This document shows, in pieces, positions 39,646-46,807 of a stretch of 48,326 nt of DNA. Location: positions 1 through 48,326 of IMG/VR virus record IMGVR_UViG_3300047508_000187, one strand, 5' to 3'. Source of the DNA: a virus. Position 1 is the stretch's first letter. Every line of letters begins with the position of its first letter. The translations under genes and the position numbers were made by a program. The notes beneath the pieces were generated by a model, which saw only the letters and a program-made list of their open reading frames with translations, did no database searches and had not been told where the DNA came from.

Positions 39646-39846
39646 ATGGCTATCATGATGGCGAAGCTCTACGACGCGCTGCGGGCCGGCAATGTCCCGG
39701 ACGAAAAGGCGCGCGCCGCTGCTGAAGAGGCCGCCGGTTATGAAAATCGAGCCGCAAAGATCGAACTCGATCTGACTGTGTTGAAATGGATTGCCGGCAC
39801 TAATCTCGCTATGACGACCGCAATCCTGTTCAAGACGTTTCTATAG
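39646..39846 (+). CDS. Small protein downstream of the integrase
   Basis: 66 residues; CGGAG precedes the ATG. Helical N-terminus (MMAKLYDALRAGNVPDEKAR), an amphipathic middle and a C-terminal hydrophobic segment (GTNLAMTTAILFKTFL) that may sit in the membrane. This plan, with DEKARAAAEEAA, is the DUF1640/CCDC90-like type often found beside alphaproteobacterial integrases. Confidence 0.65.
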   Translation: MAIMMAKLYDALRAGNVPDEKARAAAEEAAGYENRAAKIELDLTVLKWIAGTNLAMTTAILFKTFL

Positions 39847-39912
39847 CCTGGCTGGGCGAACCTGGGTGGTTCATGGGGACGTACAGGGTATCGCGCTCGC
39901 CGGTCTCGTCCG

Positions 39913-40086
39913 TCATCCGGTTAGCTCATCCGTATGTGGGCGCCGGGCATCGAGTGCCTTGAATGCGGCGACCGCATCTATTAACTCGCTCTCGCTGTCG
40001 GGAGACAGAAAGCCGTCCGGCAATGCCATCTTGATGTAATGCACCAAGATTTCCGCAGCCTCCCCAAGCGATATTTCTCTTGCCAT
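39913..40086 (-). CDS. Small hypothetical protein, last gene of the leftward operon
   Basis: 57 residues. GAGGGG lies before the ATG at 40086, inside a junction sequence shared with other genes in the operon. Helical (ISLGEAAEILVHYIKMALPD, SESELIDAVAAFKALDAR). Ends with PHTDELTG, similar to the tail (PHTECANQK) of the 40882 product. Converges with the plus-strand 39646 gene. Confidence 0.55.
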   Translation of the reverse strand: MAREISLGEAAEILVHYIKMALPDGFLSPDSESELIDAVAAFKALDARRPHTDELTG

Positions 40087-40088
40087 CT

Positions 40089-40409
40089 TTATCCCCTCTG
40101 GTGCGCAGAACTCTCGGGCGCGGGTTCCGTATCTGCACACCGCGCGGCGGATGCCCGCACCAAGCGGTCAACAGCGGCCGGAACTTCCGGGCCGTTTGGA
40201 ACAATCTCAATGGCGATATCTTGCTCCTCGCCATCGATCTCTTTGACCGCCGTCAGGCTCGCCTCCCCGGTAGTTAGGTGCTCGCATTCATAACGGCCGC
40301 CGCTTTCGATGAATTGACGCGCCAAGGCCTCGATGTCAGACGGCCGATCAATTTCCACATCCCGCGGCCGGCCATCGGGGCGTAGGTACTGCGTGAAAGG
40401 TATCGCCAT
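40089..40409 (-). CDS. Hypothetical protein, small phage type
   Basis: 106 residues, starting at the third Met (MAIPFTQYLRPDGRPRDVEI); upstream in-frame Met codons are at 40412 and 40415. The sequence pattern (DIEALARQFIESGGRYECEH, LTAVKEIDGEEQDIAIEIV) is frequent in prophages of Rhizobiales, without known function (memory-based). The C-terminal end contains PAPESSAHQRG, part of a repeated junction sequence. Confidence 0.6.
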   Translation of the reverse strand: MAIPFTQYLRPDGRPRDVEIDRPSDIEALARQFIESGGRYECEHLTTGEASLTAVKEIDGEEQDIAIEIVPNGPEVPAAVDRLVRASAARCADTEPAPESSAHQRG

Positions 40410-40435
40410 CATCATCCCCCCTGGTGCGCAGAAGC

Positions 40436-40885
40436 TCACCGCGTCGTTTCGAAAAGTAGCTTTGCCTGCGTCGGATGCTTATCGACGCGCGGCCGCGATG
40501 GGCATGACCAAGAGCGCCCGCGGACTTCGCCAATTTGGCGCCATCCGGCCGCCGAGAGTGATGTTCCGGGCTCGGTCGCCAGAATGTAGGTTCCGATGCG
40601 CTTGAAGCCGAGAGAGAATGCTGCACGCGCACTTGCGCCATAGAGGAACGAGCAGGCGTTGCGGGTGCCGTCCGTAGCGAGCCGGGTGATCTCAGCCGTC
40701 ACGCCGTCATCGCGCTCCCGAGCCACCGGTTGCCCAACAATGGCCACTCCGACGATGACGCCATCGAGTGCGGCGCCGATCGAGAAAAGATGCCCGATGA
40801 CCGGCTTGTGGTGCCGGTGGTGCTCGCGCACAAAGGCATTTGCCTCCCCGAGATCCAATCGCTCTATGACCATCTTGCCGCTCAT
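40436..40885 (-). CDS. GNAT-like protein of the XF1762 type
   Basis: 149 residues. Pattern AFVREHHRHHKPVIGHLFSI, GVIVGVAIVGQPVARER, EITRLATDGTRNACSFLYGA, YILATEPGTSLSAAGW is typical of the XF1762 group within the acetyltransferase fold. Acetyl-CoA binding would be around the RNACSFLYG turn. The target is unknown. The ATG overlaps the previous stop (AAATGA). Confidence 0.7.
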   Translation of the reverse strand: MSGKMVIERLDLGEANAFVREHHRHHKPVIGHLFSIGAALDGVIVGVAIVGQPVARERDDGVTAEITRLATDGTRNACSFLYGASARAAFSLGFKRIGTYILATEPGTSLSAAGWRQIGEVRGRSWSCPSRPRVDKHPTQAKLLFETTR

Positions 40886-41474
40886 TTCTGGTTCGCACAT
40901 TCCGTATGTGGGGCGCGATCATTAGCCACGGGTTGCTCGTGAGCGGTGCAAGTCAGTTCGAAGCTTGGAACGGCGGTTGATCCGATCCATTTCTGCCATG
41001 CCGCTTGCACGGCTCCGGTGCCCGGAAAGACGTCAACGAACTCGTCCTCGGCGCGTAGGTTCATTATCGAAAAGAGCCATCGGCAAAAGTTGCGCGGTTT
41101 CACTCCAGTCAGGCCACGTTTAAGCGTTATGCTTTCCGCAACCCAATCACGGACCGTGTCCTGGTCGCGCCCACGCGGTCGGCCGCCGCGCCAGATTACT
41201 GGCTCCCAAGCGTAGGCCACGCCGACATTTGGCTTGAAAACGGCAAAGGCTTAACCCACGCCGAAATGCGAACATCGGCCGGACAGAACTGCAAGATCGT
41301 TTGCAGGGACGGGGAACTCCCCGATAGCGCCCACCCGTCTGGAAACTCCTGGTGAAGTCGCAAAATCAGCCGCCTATGGTTTTCAGGGTCGTCATAGTCG
41401 AGCGCATCGACATGGTGCGCCTCATACAGTTTTCCGCAGCCGAGATAGGGCGGGTCCGCATAGGCGATCTTCAT
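40882..41474 (-). pseudogene. Frameshifted N6-adenine-type DNA methyltransferase
   Basis: Two reading frames together match one protein. The first (41196-41474) begins KIAYADPPYLG, the DPPY motif of N6-adenine methyltransferases, and contains FPDGWALSGSSPSLQTIL and DVRISAWVKP. The second (40882-41220) continues with YAWEPVIWRGGRP, RDWVAESITLKRGLTGVKP and DVFPGTGAVQAAW, the SAM-binding part. The frames join if one T is restored in the run at 41245-41247 (minus strand TTT, expected TTTT). The second frame has no ATG and would start at GTG. Either a real inactivating indel or a sequencing error in a homopolymer. Confidence 0.65.
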
Positions 41475-41503
41475 GTCTGGTTCCCACTACTCTCGTGTGC
41501 GGG

Positions 41504-41719
41504 TCAGTACCCTCGCCTCGGATTGTCGCAGTACCCTTTGCTGTCATAATGTCGATCTCTCTCGTGCCTCTGCTCTGGCCTGTGATAAATTGCCGAAACA
41601 GCCTTCATGATCTTGTCGGCCGCTTGTCGCATTTGCTCTTCAGTGGGTGGATTGATGATCTCTTTGTAACAATCACGAACGAGTTCTAGGGCTTTTGCAT
41701 AAAGCTCATTTTGGGTCAT
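41504..41719 (-). CDS. Small hypothetical protein
   Basis: 71 residues; ATG overlaps the previous stop within the repeated junction AACCAGAAATGA. Helical (TQNELYAKALELVRDCYKEI, TEEQMRQAADKIMKAVSAIY) and then a charged tail. After its stop at 41504 the same frame stays open and encodes PAHESSGNQT up to another stop at the next start, which looks like a former C-terminal tail cut off by a stop codon. Confidence 0.55.
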   Translation of the reverse strand: MTQNELYAKALELVRDCYKEIINPPTEEQMRQAADKIMKAVSAIYHRPEQRHERDRHYDSKGYCDNPRRGY

Positions 41720-41925
41720 TTCTGGTTTCCACTATTCCCGTCTGCGGAACGATTTTTGCGTGGAATCCAAATTGCCCACAGTCCGCAGCCCGCGCATTTG
41801 ATCTGCCGATGGGTTCGGTTCATCCGCTTCGCCCAAGCGTGCCATTGAATGTAGCCTTCGGGGGCCAGCGTGTGGTCGTGAAAGCGCGAGCAGTCAGCCG
41901 AGCGCCAGATCGAATCCTTGATCAT
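41716..41925 (-). CDS. Small zinc-finger-like protein
   Basis: 69 residues. Start at 41925 overlaps the stop of the Acb2-like gene by ATGA; a longer frame to 41973 would overlap it further and is less likely. Has Cys/His residues (WRSADCSRFHDH) and CAGCGLWAIW, a C-x2-C knuckle. Its last residues ADGNSGNQK belong to the conserved junction sequence. Confidence 0.6.
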   Translation of the reverse strand: MIKDSIWRSADCSRFHDHTLAPEGYIQWHAWAKRMNRTHRQIKCAGCGLWAIWIPRKNRSADGNSGNQK

Positions 41926-42143
41926 TCTCGCGGCGTTCCATCCGGCAGGCGAGTAATCGCGACGTTCGCCCACATGGTGTTGGAACGGTGCGCGCGGATT
42001 ACGAACGTCTTGTCCGGTCCTTCTGGTAGCATCTGCTCTAGGACTTCGCTGTAAGCCTTGGCTGCGGCGCGAACCTGGGCCATCGCAGCCATCTGTGCGT
42101 CGGTCGGCTTGAGATATTCATATGTAGATGCGTGCATTTTCAT
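41922..42143 (-). CDS. Acb2/Tad1-like protein, candidate cyclic-nucleotide sponge
   Basis: 73 residues (start at ATG 42143 or the next ATG at 42137; GGAGA is better spaced for the latter). Plan: STYEYLKPTDAQMAAMAQVR, a helix, then a second helix with KTFVIRAHRSNTMWANVAIT. The MWANVAITR ending resembles small phage proteins of the Acb2/Tad1 domain, which bind cyclic nucleotides or cyclic ADP-ribose isomers and so block CBASS or Thoeris defence. The match is by pattern memory; other small helical proteins could look alike. Position among small early genes fits an anti-defence role. Confidence 0.5.
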   Translation of the reverse strand: MKMHASTYEYLKPTDAQMAAMAQVRAAAKAYSEVLEQMLPEGPDKTFVIRAHRSNTMWANVAITRLPDGTPRE

Positions 42144-42189
42144 TCTCCGTTAAAATCTCCCGGTGCGCTCACCTGCTGTCTGCGCCCCA

Positions 42190-42573
42190 CTAATCGCTGC
42201 CGTTTCCCTTCTTGGGCGCGGCGTCGAGGCGCTCCTGCAGCTCGCGCATGCCTCCGATCACAGTGGTGGCGCGGGTGCAGAAGTCCCCGACGTGCTCGCT
42301 GGCGATGCGCGAATGCTCCCGCATGGCGGCGGCCAACTTGCGCAACCTCTCACCGATCTCTGCGGCCTTGGCTTCGAGCGCATCCGCCGCGTCCTCGATC
42401 TCGTGCGCCGCGTGCGCGCCGATCTGATCGACAGCTTGAACAGTGACGCCGGCGAGCGCGAGCGGGTCGCGAGCTCGAGGCGGCGCGTCGTTTTTCCCGT
42501 GCTCGCCGACTTCCTGGGCTTGGTCGCGGATTTTCAGCGGGCGGACGCGGTCGTGCTCTTGCTCGATGGTCAT
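42190..42573 (-). CDS. Coiled-coil protein
   Basis: 127 residues. Strong ribosome site (AGGAGG) before the ATG. After a charged N-terminal part, residues about 40-110 are an Ala/Glu/Arg-rich helix with heptad pattern (EDAADALEAKAAEIGERL, RKLAAAMREHSRIASEHVGD). No other motif. May be a structural or DNA-associated early protein. Confidence 0.55.
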   Translation of the reverse strand: MTIEQEHDRVRPLKIRDQAQEVGEHGKNDAPPRARDPLALAGVTVQAVDQIGAHAAHEIEDAADALEAKAAEIGERLRKLAAAMREHSRIASEHVGDFCTRATTVIGGMRELQERLDAAPKKGNGSD

Positions 42574-42581
42574 GCTTCCTC

Positions 42582-42779
42582 CTATTTCTGTTGATTGGCG
42601 CGCTCGTTCAGAATTCTATTCATTTCGTGCGCCGCGCGATTTTCGTTGATGCCAAATGCGACGGCGATTGCGGTCAAGTTTCTGCCAGCCATCCACATCG
42701 CGAGCATTTGCTCGTCTCTGTTTGTTTTGTCGGATGCAAACAAATCCGGCTGCATCATCGGCGTCGTCGTTTGGTTCAT
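42582..42779 (-). CDS. Small helix-turn-helix-like protein
   Basis: 65 residues, ATGA-coupled to the gene before. Residues 22-60 (DEQMLAMWMAGRNLTAIAVA, then FGINENRAAHEMNRILN) read as a helix-turn-helix of the sigma or resolvase type. Probably binds DNA; target unknown. Confidence 0.55.
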   Translation of the reverse strand: MNQTTTPMMQPDLFASDKTNRDEQMLAMWMAGRNLTAIAVAFGINENRAAHEMNRILNERANQQK

Positions 42780-42985
42780 GCGGATTTCTGCTCCAGGCCC
42801 GCCAGTAACTGCGCCTGTAGCGTTACCAAAGTAGGATGGTAGTTCTTGACGTTAAATAGCGCCAATGTTGACCATCCGTCCGTAAGCACCGCCCGCAACC
42901 GTTCGATCTCCGCCGCCAAGCAGATTGGGCACATTCCGTCTGCGACCGCTGCCTCGGATTCCCAGTGCGCGTGCCTGCATGTCAT
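42776..42985 (-). CDS. Small zinc-finger-like protein
   Basis: 69 residues. The N-terminal CRHAHWESEAA and MCPICLAAEIERLR give C-x-H and C-x2-C ligands for one zinc. The rest is helical (LVTLQAQLLAGLEQ). Its start overlaps the stop of the 17-residue gene before it by ATGA. Confidence 0.55.
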   Translation of the reverse strand: MTCRHAHWESEAAVADGMCPICLAAEIERLRAVLTDGWSTLALFNVKNYHPTLVTLQAQLLAGLEQKSA

Positions 42986-43035
42986 TTGGAATTCAACCCA
43001 AATGAACGGATTTCGATGGCGGTGGTCGTCGTCAT
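42982..43035 (-). CDS. 17-residue micro-gene linking two operon genes
   Basis: MTTTTAIEIRSFGLNSK. The ATG overlaps the stop of the 43032 gene and the stop overlaps the start of the 42776 gene, both as ATGA. This double coupling is the only reason to call it. It may serve to pass ribosomes across the gap rather than to make a functional peptide. Confidence 0.4.
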   Translation of the reverse strand: MTTTTAIEIRSFGLNSK

Positions 43036-43229
43036 TTCACCGCCTCGACCAGCTTGCGCCGGTTCTCGAGCGACAGTGCCAGATAGACTTCTAGAAACAG
43101 GTTGCCTTTGTTCTGACTGGTGGCGCGGAATATGACCAAGGGCACATCGTCTTTGTTGTAATTAATCGTGACGTTGCCGTGCTGGTCAACAGCGTAGACG
43201 TTCAGCCTATTCTTGCTCATCGCCGTCAT
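43032..43229 (-). CDS. Small hypothetical protein
   Basis: 65 residues (start 43229, ATGA overlap with the gene before; 43217-43220 is another Met). Beta-then-helix pattern: NRLNVYAVDQHGNVTINYNK, VPLVIFRATSQNKGNLFLEV, ALSLENRRKLVEAV. No recognised family. Confidence 0.5.
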   Translation of the reverse strand: MTAMSKNRLNVYAVDQHGNVTINYNKDDVPLVIFRATSQNKGNLFLEVYLALSLENRRKLVEAVK

Positions 43230-43567
43230 CTTACGCATTTCCAGTACCTCCATCCGTTGGCTTTCGTGTACCAAGTGCGTCCGCGCGGGCCGCAGACCGG
43301 ATCCCCGCCTTCGCGGGGACTGGGCTGCTTCAGCGGCAGCGCGATTGACGGCTCGGCCGCGGGCGCAACGATCGCCACCGGCTTCGGCGCCGGCGGCTCG
43401 ACTATTGGCTCGGCCGCGCGTAGTAGGAGCCGATCGGATTTGCCTTCCGCGACGATAGGCGCCTGGCGCTCGACCAGGACCGCCGATGGCGCGGGCCAGC
43501 CGATGTAGACGACGAGCAGCGACACGGTCGCCGCGATCCCGAACGTCGCCGCGCCGAGATGGGTCAT
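43226..43567 (-). CDS. Membrane-anchored protein with Pro/Ala linker and C-terminal Cys domain
   Basis: 113 residues. One N-terminal hydrophobic segment (AATFGIAATVSLLVVYIGW), a Pro/Ala/Glu-rich linker (VEPPAPKPVAIVAPAAEP), then a short C-terminal part with CGPRGRTWYTKANGWRYWKC. The linker and Cys module would be outside the membrane. The gene contains the host-like palindrome at 43302-43319. Confidence 0.6.
   Translation of the reverse strand: MTHLGAATFGIAATVSLLVVYIGWPAPSAVLVERQAPIVAEGKSDRLLLRAAEPIVEPPAPKPVAIVAPAAEPSIALPLKQPSPREGGDPVCGPRGRTWYTKANGWRYWKCVR
43302..43319. repeat. REP-like palindrome inside a gene
   Basis: TCCCCGC-CTTC-GCGGGGA forms a perfect 7-base stem. The same kind of palindrome is abundant between genes of many alphaproteobacteria. 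Here it lies inside a coding region and encodes part of the SPREGGDPV segment. Confidence 0.5.
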
Positions 43568-43752
43568 GGCACCGGCGTGTCCCACCGCCGCCGCGTCAGG
43601 GCGGCGGCGATCGCGACTTGCATCTGGCCAACCCCGAATGCGGTGGCCAGCAGCGCGGCGAGGTCCATGACGTCCTGCTCATCGCGCAGGCGCTCGATGC
43701 GGCTCTCCGGCATCAAGGCGGCGATCTCGTCGGGGAAGATCTTGGAGGTCAT
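43564..43752 (-). CDS. Small hypothetical protein
   Basis: 62 residues, coupled by ATGA on both sides. Helical (PDEIAALMPESRIERLRDEQ, VMDLAALLATAFGVGQMQ). No known motif. Confidence 0.5.
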   Translation of the reverse strand: MTSKIFPDEIAALMPESRIERLRDEQDVMDLAALLATAFGVGQMQVAIAAALTRRRWDTPVP

Positions 43753-43961
43753 GGCTCGTCACTCCGATCTTTGATCCGCAGGGCGTCGCGCAGGCGCATG
43801 CCGATCCGGCCAGGGCTGATCTGAATCACCTTGTCGGGGTGACTGTCCTTGAGCGTCCGCTCGCTGATGCCGGCCAACTGCGCGGCCTGCTTGATGCTGA
43901 CGATCCGCATCATATACACGGCATCCGGCAGCTCTATGTCCTCGACCCGTTTTCTGCTCAT
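43749..43961 (-). CDS. Small HTH/excisionase-like protein
   Basis: 70 residues. VSIKQAAQLAGISERTLKDS is the helix-turn-helix of MerR/excisionase-type proteins, followed by VIQISPGRIGMRLRDALRIK, which fits the wing with basic residues. It is coupled to the annealing-type gene before it. It could act in excision or in transcription. Confidence 0.55.
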   Translation of the reverse strand: MSRKRVEDIELPDAVYMMRIVSIKQAAQLAGISERTLKDSHPDKVIQISPGRIGMRLRDALRIKDRSDEP

Positions 43962-44797
43962 CTCGGCATATCCTCTGCCGCCCCTGTCTCGGCGGTCGGC
44001 GCCGCCGACTCGATCGGCGGGAACACTTCTTCGGTGGTTGCCATGCCATCGGCGATCGACTTCATCATCGCGATCGCCTGGGCGATATCCGGCGCCAGCC
44101 AGTCCTTGGCGGCGCGGCCGATGACGCGCTCGACGCGGTTGAGCGCAACGGGAATGCGGCCGAGCCCCTCGACCGCGCGCTGGCGGTAGTTCGCCAAGTC
44201 CTTGCCGATCTTGTCGACCAGCGAATTGCGGGCGTGCTCGAAGGCGTAGTCAGCATAAATCTGGAGCGCATTGACGATGCAATTGCGAATGGCTTTGCTC
44301 TGGCCGATCTGATAGGCGATGTCGAGCTGACGATCGGCGTCCCTTGTTTTCATGGAGCCTTGCGACTTGCGCTGCCGGTAGGCGCGCTCCATGCTGAAGC
44401 CAGTTTCGATATCACTGAAGCGCGCGTAGAACACCCAGGCATCGCCGACGTCGATTTCTCTGATCTCGTTGATGTTGTTGCCGAAGATGCGGGCCACGTC
44501 ATTGGCGAGCTTGATGGACGGACCTTCGATCCAGTCTTGACCGCCATCCTTCTTCTTGACGGGGAAGCGATAAAACCAGTCCGTACCGGCGGCGGCGGCG
44601 AGTGTGACCAGCTTCTGCAGGATCTTTCCTTCGTCGCGATGCACGGCGACGATCTGCGCGCCGATGACGCGATCGGCGAGGCCCGTGGTGGGCCGCACGA
44701 GCGAATGGCCGGGCGCGACCGGCTGCTGCACCTGGCCGGCGGCGTTGGCAAATTCGGCGAGATCGCGGCGGCGGTCCTCGACGTCTGGATTGGTCAT
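43958..44797 (-). CDS. Putative single-strand annealing protein, second recombination pair
   Basis: 279 residues. The pattern (QDWIEGPSIKLANDVARIFG, ARFSDIETGFSMERAYRQRK, QIGQSKAIRNCIVNALQIYA, RVERVIGRAAKDWLAPDI) matches a group of phage proteins often found beside YqaJ-type exonucleases and taken as single-strand annealing or DNA-binding proteins. AGGAG precedes the ATG. The role is inferred from the family pattern and the YqaJ gene upstream. Confidence 0.55.
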   Translation of the reverse strand: MTNPDVEDRRRDLAEFANAAGQVQQPVAPGHSLVRPTTGLADRVIGAQIVAVHRDEGKILQKLVTLAAAAGTDWFYRFPVKKKDGGQDWIEGPSIKLANDVARIFGNNINEIREIDVGDAWVFYARFSDIETGFSMERAYRQRKSQGSMKTRDADRQLDIAYQIGQSKAIRNCIVNALQIYADYAFEHARNSLVDKIGKDLANYRQRAVEGLGRIPVALNRVERVIGRAAKDWLAPDIAQAIAMMKSIADGMATTEEVFPPIESAAPTAETGAAEDMPR

Positions 44798-44829
44798 CAG
44801 TCAAACTCCTGTTGAGAAAGGGAGATGCA

Positions 44830-46209
44830 TCATGCCGATGCTTCCTCTTTCGCAAACTCCTGTAGAGACAAGAGATGCGATATCTGCCGCCCAAAATCCA
44901 AATTAAGCTGGAGCTGGGTGCTTCCCGGCGCCGCCTGAATCAACAATACGATCGCCAAAGCATATAACGCTCGGCGCCCGATCTCTTTGTCACGATAATG
45001 CAGGAAAGATCCGATATCGGGATCATCCGGCGAGAGGTGGACTCGATTCGGTCTTCCCGATTCAAATCGTCCAACTCCGTCATCGGCCGCGCGCCCGTCG
45101 AAATCGATCACAAGCTGATTACGCGGTTTGCGCTTCGTCACCGGCCCGGTGGGCGATGGGTCCGCGTCTTCGGTCGACCGCAACGATGGCGGTCCCGGTG
45201 GCTTCGGTGGTCGCGGCTCGGGCTTCTTCTTTCGTTTCGGTCGCGCCGGAACCATCTCCGGAGGCAGCATTGCATTCAACATTTCAGCCATGGTGTCGAG
45301 ATTTGCGGACATCGAGGCAGATCGGCATTTTGCGAGAATCGGTTCGAAGATAACAGCGAGTGCGGCATCCAACTCGTCACGTTCCTCGTCGTCAGTCAGA
45401 TCGTCTTTGAATCTCGAAAGCTCCCAAGGTCCGGAAAGCGCGACACGCGCAAACATCTTCGACAATCCGCCAATGCTGTCGCAGCCAATCGAACAGCGCG
45501 GCATGATCACCCGATGTTTGTAGCCGACATGAACCTGATAAAGAGGCGACGTTTTGTCGTTTATGAGCACCCCGGCTCTAACATGAGCCGACCGTCCCTC
45601 GCTCAATGGAACCTCGCAATCAACAATATCAGACATCGCCGGTTCATCAGCCGCGATCACTTCCTTTCCATTGAGAATTATCTTTCGGCCGGCGGCGAGC
45701 GCGGGATGAAACCGCTGTGCTAGGGCCGCGCACATTTTGTCAAAATCGAACGGCCGCGATCGTCGCAATTCGGATATCGCGATACGAGTACCCGTCGCTG
45801 CATTCGGCAAGACGGAAATCCATTGCGGATCATCGCCGGTCCATGCTCTGCGTCGAAGCATCTCGTTCCAATCGGTGTCTAAGATCACGCGACCGTCCCT
45901 CGACGTGGAATCGACCGTCATGTAGTCACCCGCATTGAATGCCTGATGTTTGATGCCGATTCCGAACCGCCCCAGCTGAGTTGTGGCCATTTCCCCATGC
46001 AAACCAAGTTTGACCATCGCTGCCAGCCGATCGCGCGTAATCCCAGCGCCATCGTCTTGAAAGCTTATGCGTTCCTTAGCGAAATCGATTACGATCGTTC
46101 TTGCGTCGGCGTCGAACGCATTGTCGGTCGCTTCGCTCGCAAGAACGATAGGATCAAACCGTTCTGCCCTCATCGAGCGAAGTAGATTGACGTCCGGCGT
46201 GTAGTCCAT
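44830..46209 (-). CDS. GHKL ATPase (Hsp90/MutL/MORC-like)
   Basis: 459 residues. The Bergerat fold motifs are all present in the first 150 residues: N-box Glu26/Asp29/Asn30 (EATDNAFDADA), DDGAGI (52-57), GRFGIGIKHQAF (80-91) and GTRIAIS (about 140). A second domain follows (residues about 170-310), then a Pro/Lys-rich linker (KRKKKPEPRPPKPPGPP) and a short C-terminal domain. GHKL ATPases close around substrates or DNA on binding ATP. None of the MutL endonuclease motifs is evident. It overlaps the next upstream gene by 56 bases and has GGGGAG before its ATG. Lying between recombination genes it may work in DNA repair, anti-defence or prophage-borne defence. Confidence 0.75.
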   Translation of the reverse strand: MDYTPDVNLLRSMRAERFDPIVLASEATDNAFDADARTIVIDFAKERISFQDDGAGITRDRLAAMVKLGLHGEMATTQLGRFGIGIKHQAFNAGDYMTVDSTSRDGRVILDTDWNEMLRRRAWTGDDPQWISVLPNAATGTRIAISELRRSRPFDFDKMCAALAQRFHPALAAGRKIILNGKEVIAADEPAMSDIVDCEVPLSEGRSAHVRAGVLINDKTSPLYQVHVGYKHRVIMPRCSIGCDSIGGLSKMFARVALSGPWELSRFKDDLTDDEERDELDAALAVIFEPILAKCRSASMSANLDTMAEMLNAMLPPEMVPARPKRKKKPEPRPPKPPGPPSLRSTEDADPSPTGPVTKRKPRNQLVIDFDGRAADDGVGRFESGRPNRVHLSPDDPDIGSFLHYRDKEIGRRALYALAIVLLIQAAPGSTQLQLNLDFGRQISHLLSLQEFAKEEASA

Positions 46210-46807
46210 CGTCTTCTCCCCGTTCTAGTTCATCAAGTTGATCGCGGAGCATCTTAAATAGCTCGGCGCGATGGTCACCAGCCTCTTCGAGAGTTGCCTG
46301 AATCCGCTTACGAACTTCGAGAACGCAGGCATTTATGGGGCCGAAGAATTCGCGCCGAGTGTTTGCTCGGCTTGGTTTCTTCTTGCGTTCTTTCCTTGAA
46401 GTGCCGTCGAGTGCCGTGACTGCCTTACCGACTGCCCGCACAACCTTCTCGTCGAAGTCATCTTCAGTCAGCTCAGCGAGTTTCTGCCACCGGCTCGATT
46501 GCGTCTTGCTGACGCCGAGATCGGAGAGCTTGGGCGGAATCACGGTAGCGGGACGCGACCGTGATTTTCGGTCGCCGCCTTTTCCGGCTTCGCGCGCCCC
46601 GGTATCCTTCATCTCCCGCAGTAGCACGCCGGCACGGCGCTCGGCCCGCAGTCGGATGTCGGTCGCATACTCGATCAGTTTGATATCCTTGGCTTGTGCG
46701 GCGTATGTCTGCATTGCGACGGCTTTGTCGCGGATGCTCTTCACTTCATCGACCCTCACCGCTTCGGCGAGCGCCTTGTGGGCGGCGTCGTATTTAATGA
46801 GTTTCAC
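46154..46807 (-). CDS. Putative DNA-binding protein with HTH, ParB-like in part
   Basis: 217 residues. The start pattern (ALAEAVRVDEVKSIRDKAVA, then AAQAKDIKLIEYATDIRLRA) and LSDLGVSKTQSSRWQKLAEL, an HTH, belong to a common phage/plasmid family with unclear function. The C-terminal part is charged and helical. Its ATG overlaps the exonuclease stop (ATGA). A role in DNA partition or recombination is possible but not shown; it lacks the ParB GERR CTP-binding motif. Confidence 0.55.
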   Translation of the reverse strand: MKLIKYDAAHKALAEAVRVDEVKSIRDKAVAMQTYAAQAKDIKLIEYATDIRLRAERRAGVLLREMKDTGAREAGKGGDRKSRSRPATVIPPKLSDLGVSKTQSSRWQKLAELTEDDFDEKVVRAVGKAVTALDGTSRKERKKKPSRANTRREFFGPINACVLEVRKRIQATLEEAGDHRAELFKMLRDQLDELERGEDDGLHAGRQSTSLDEGRTV

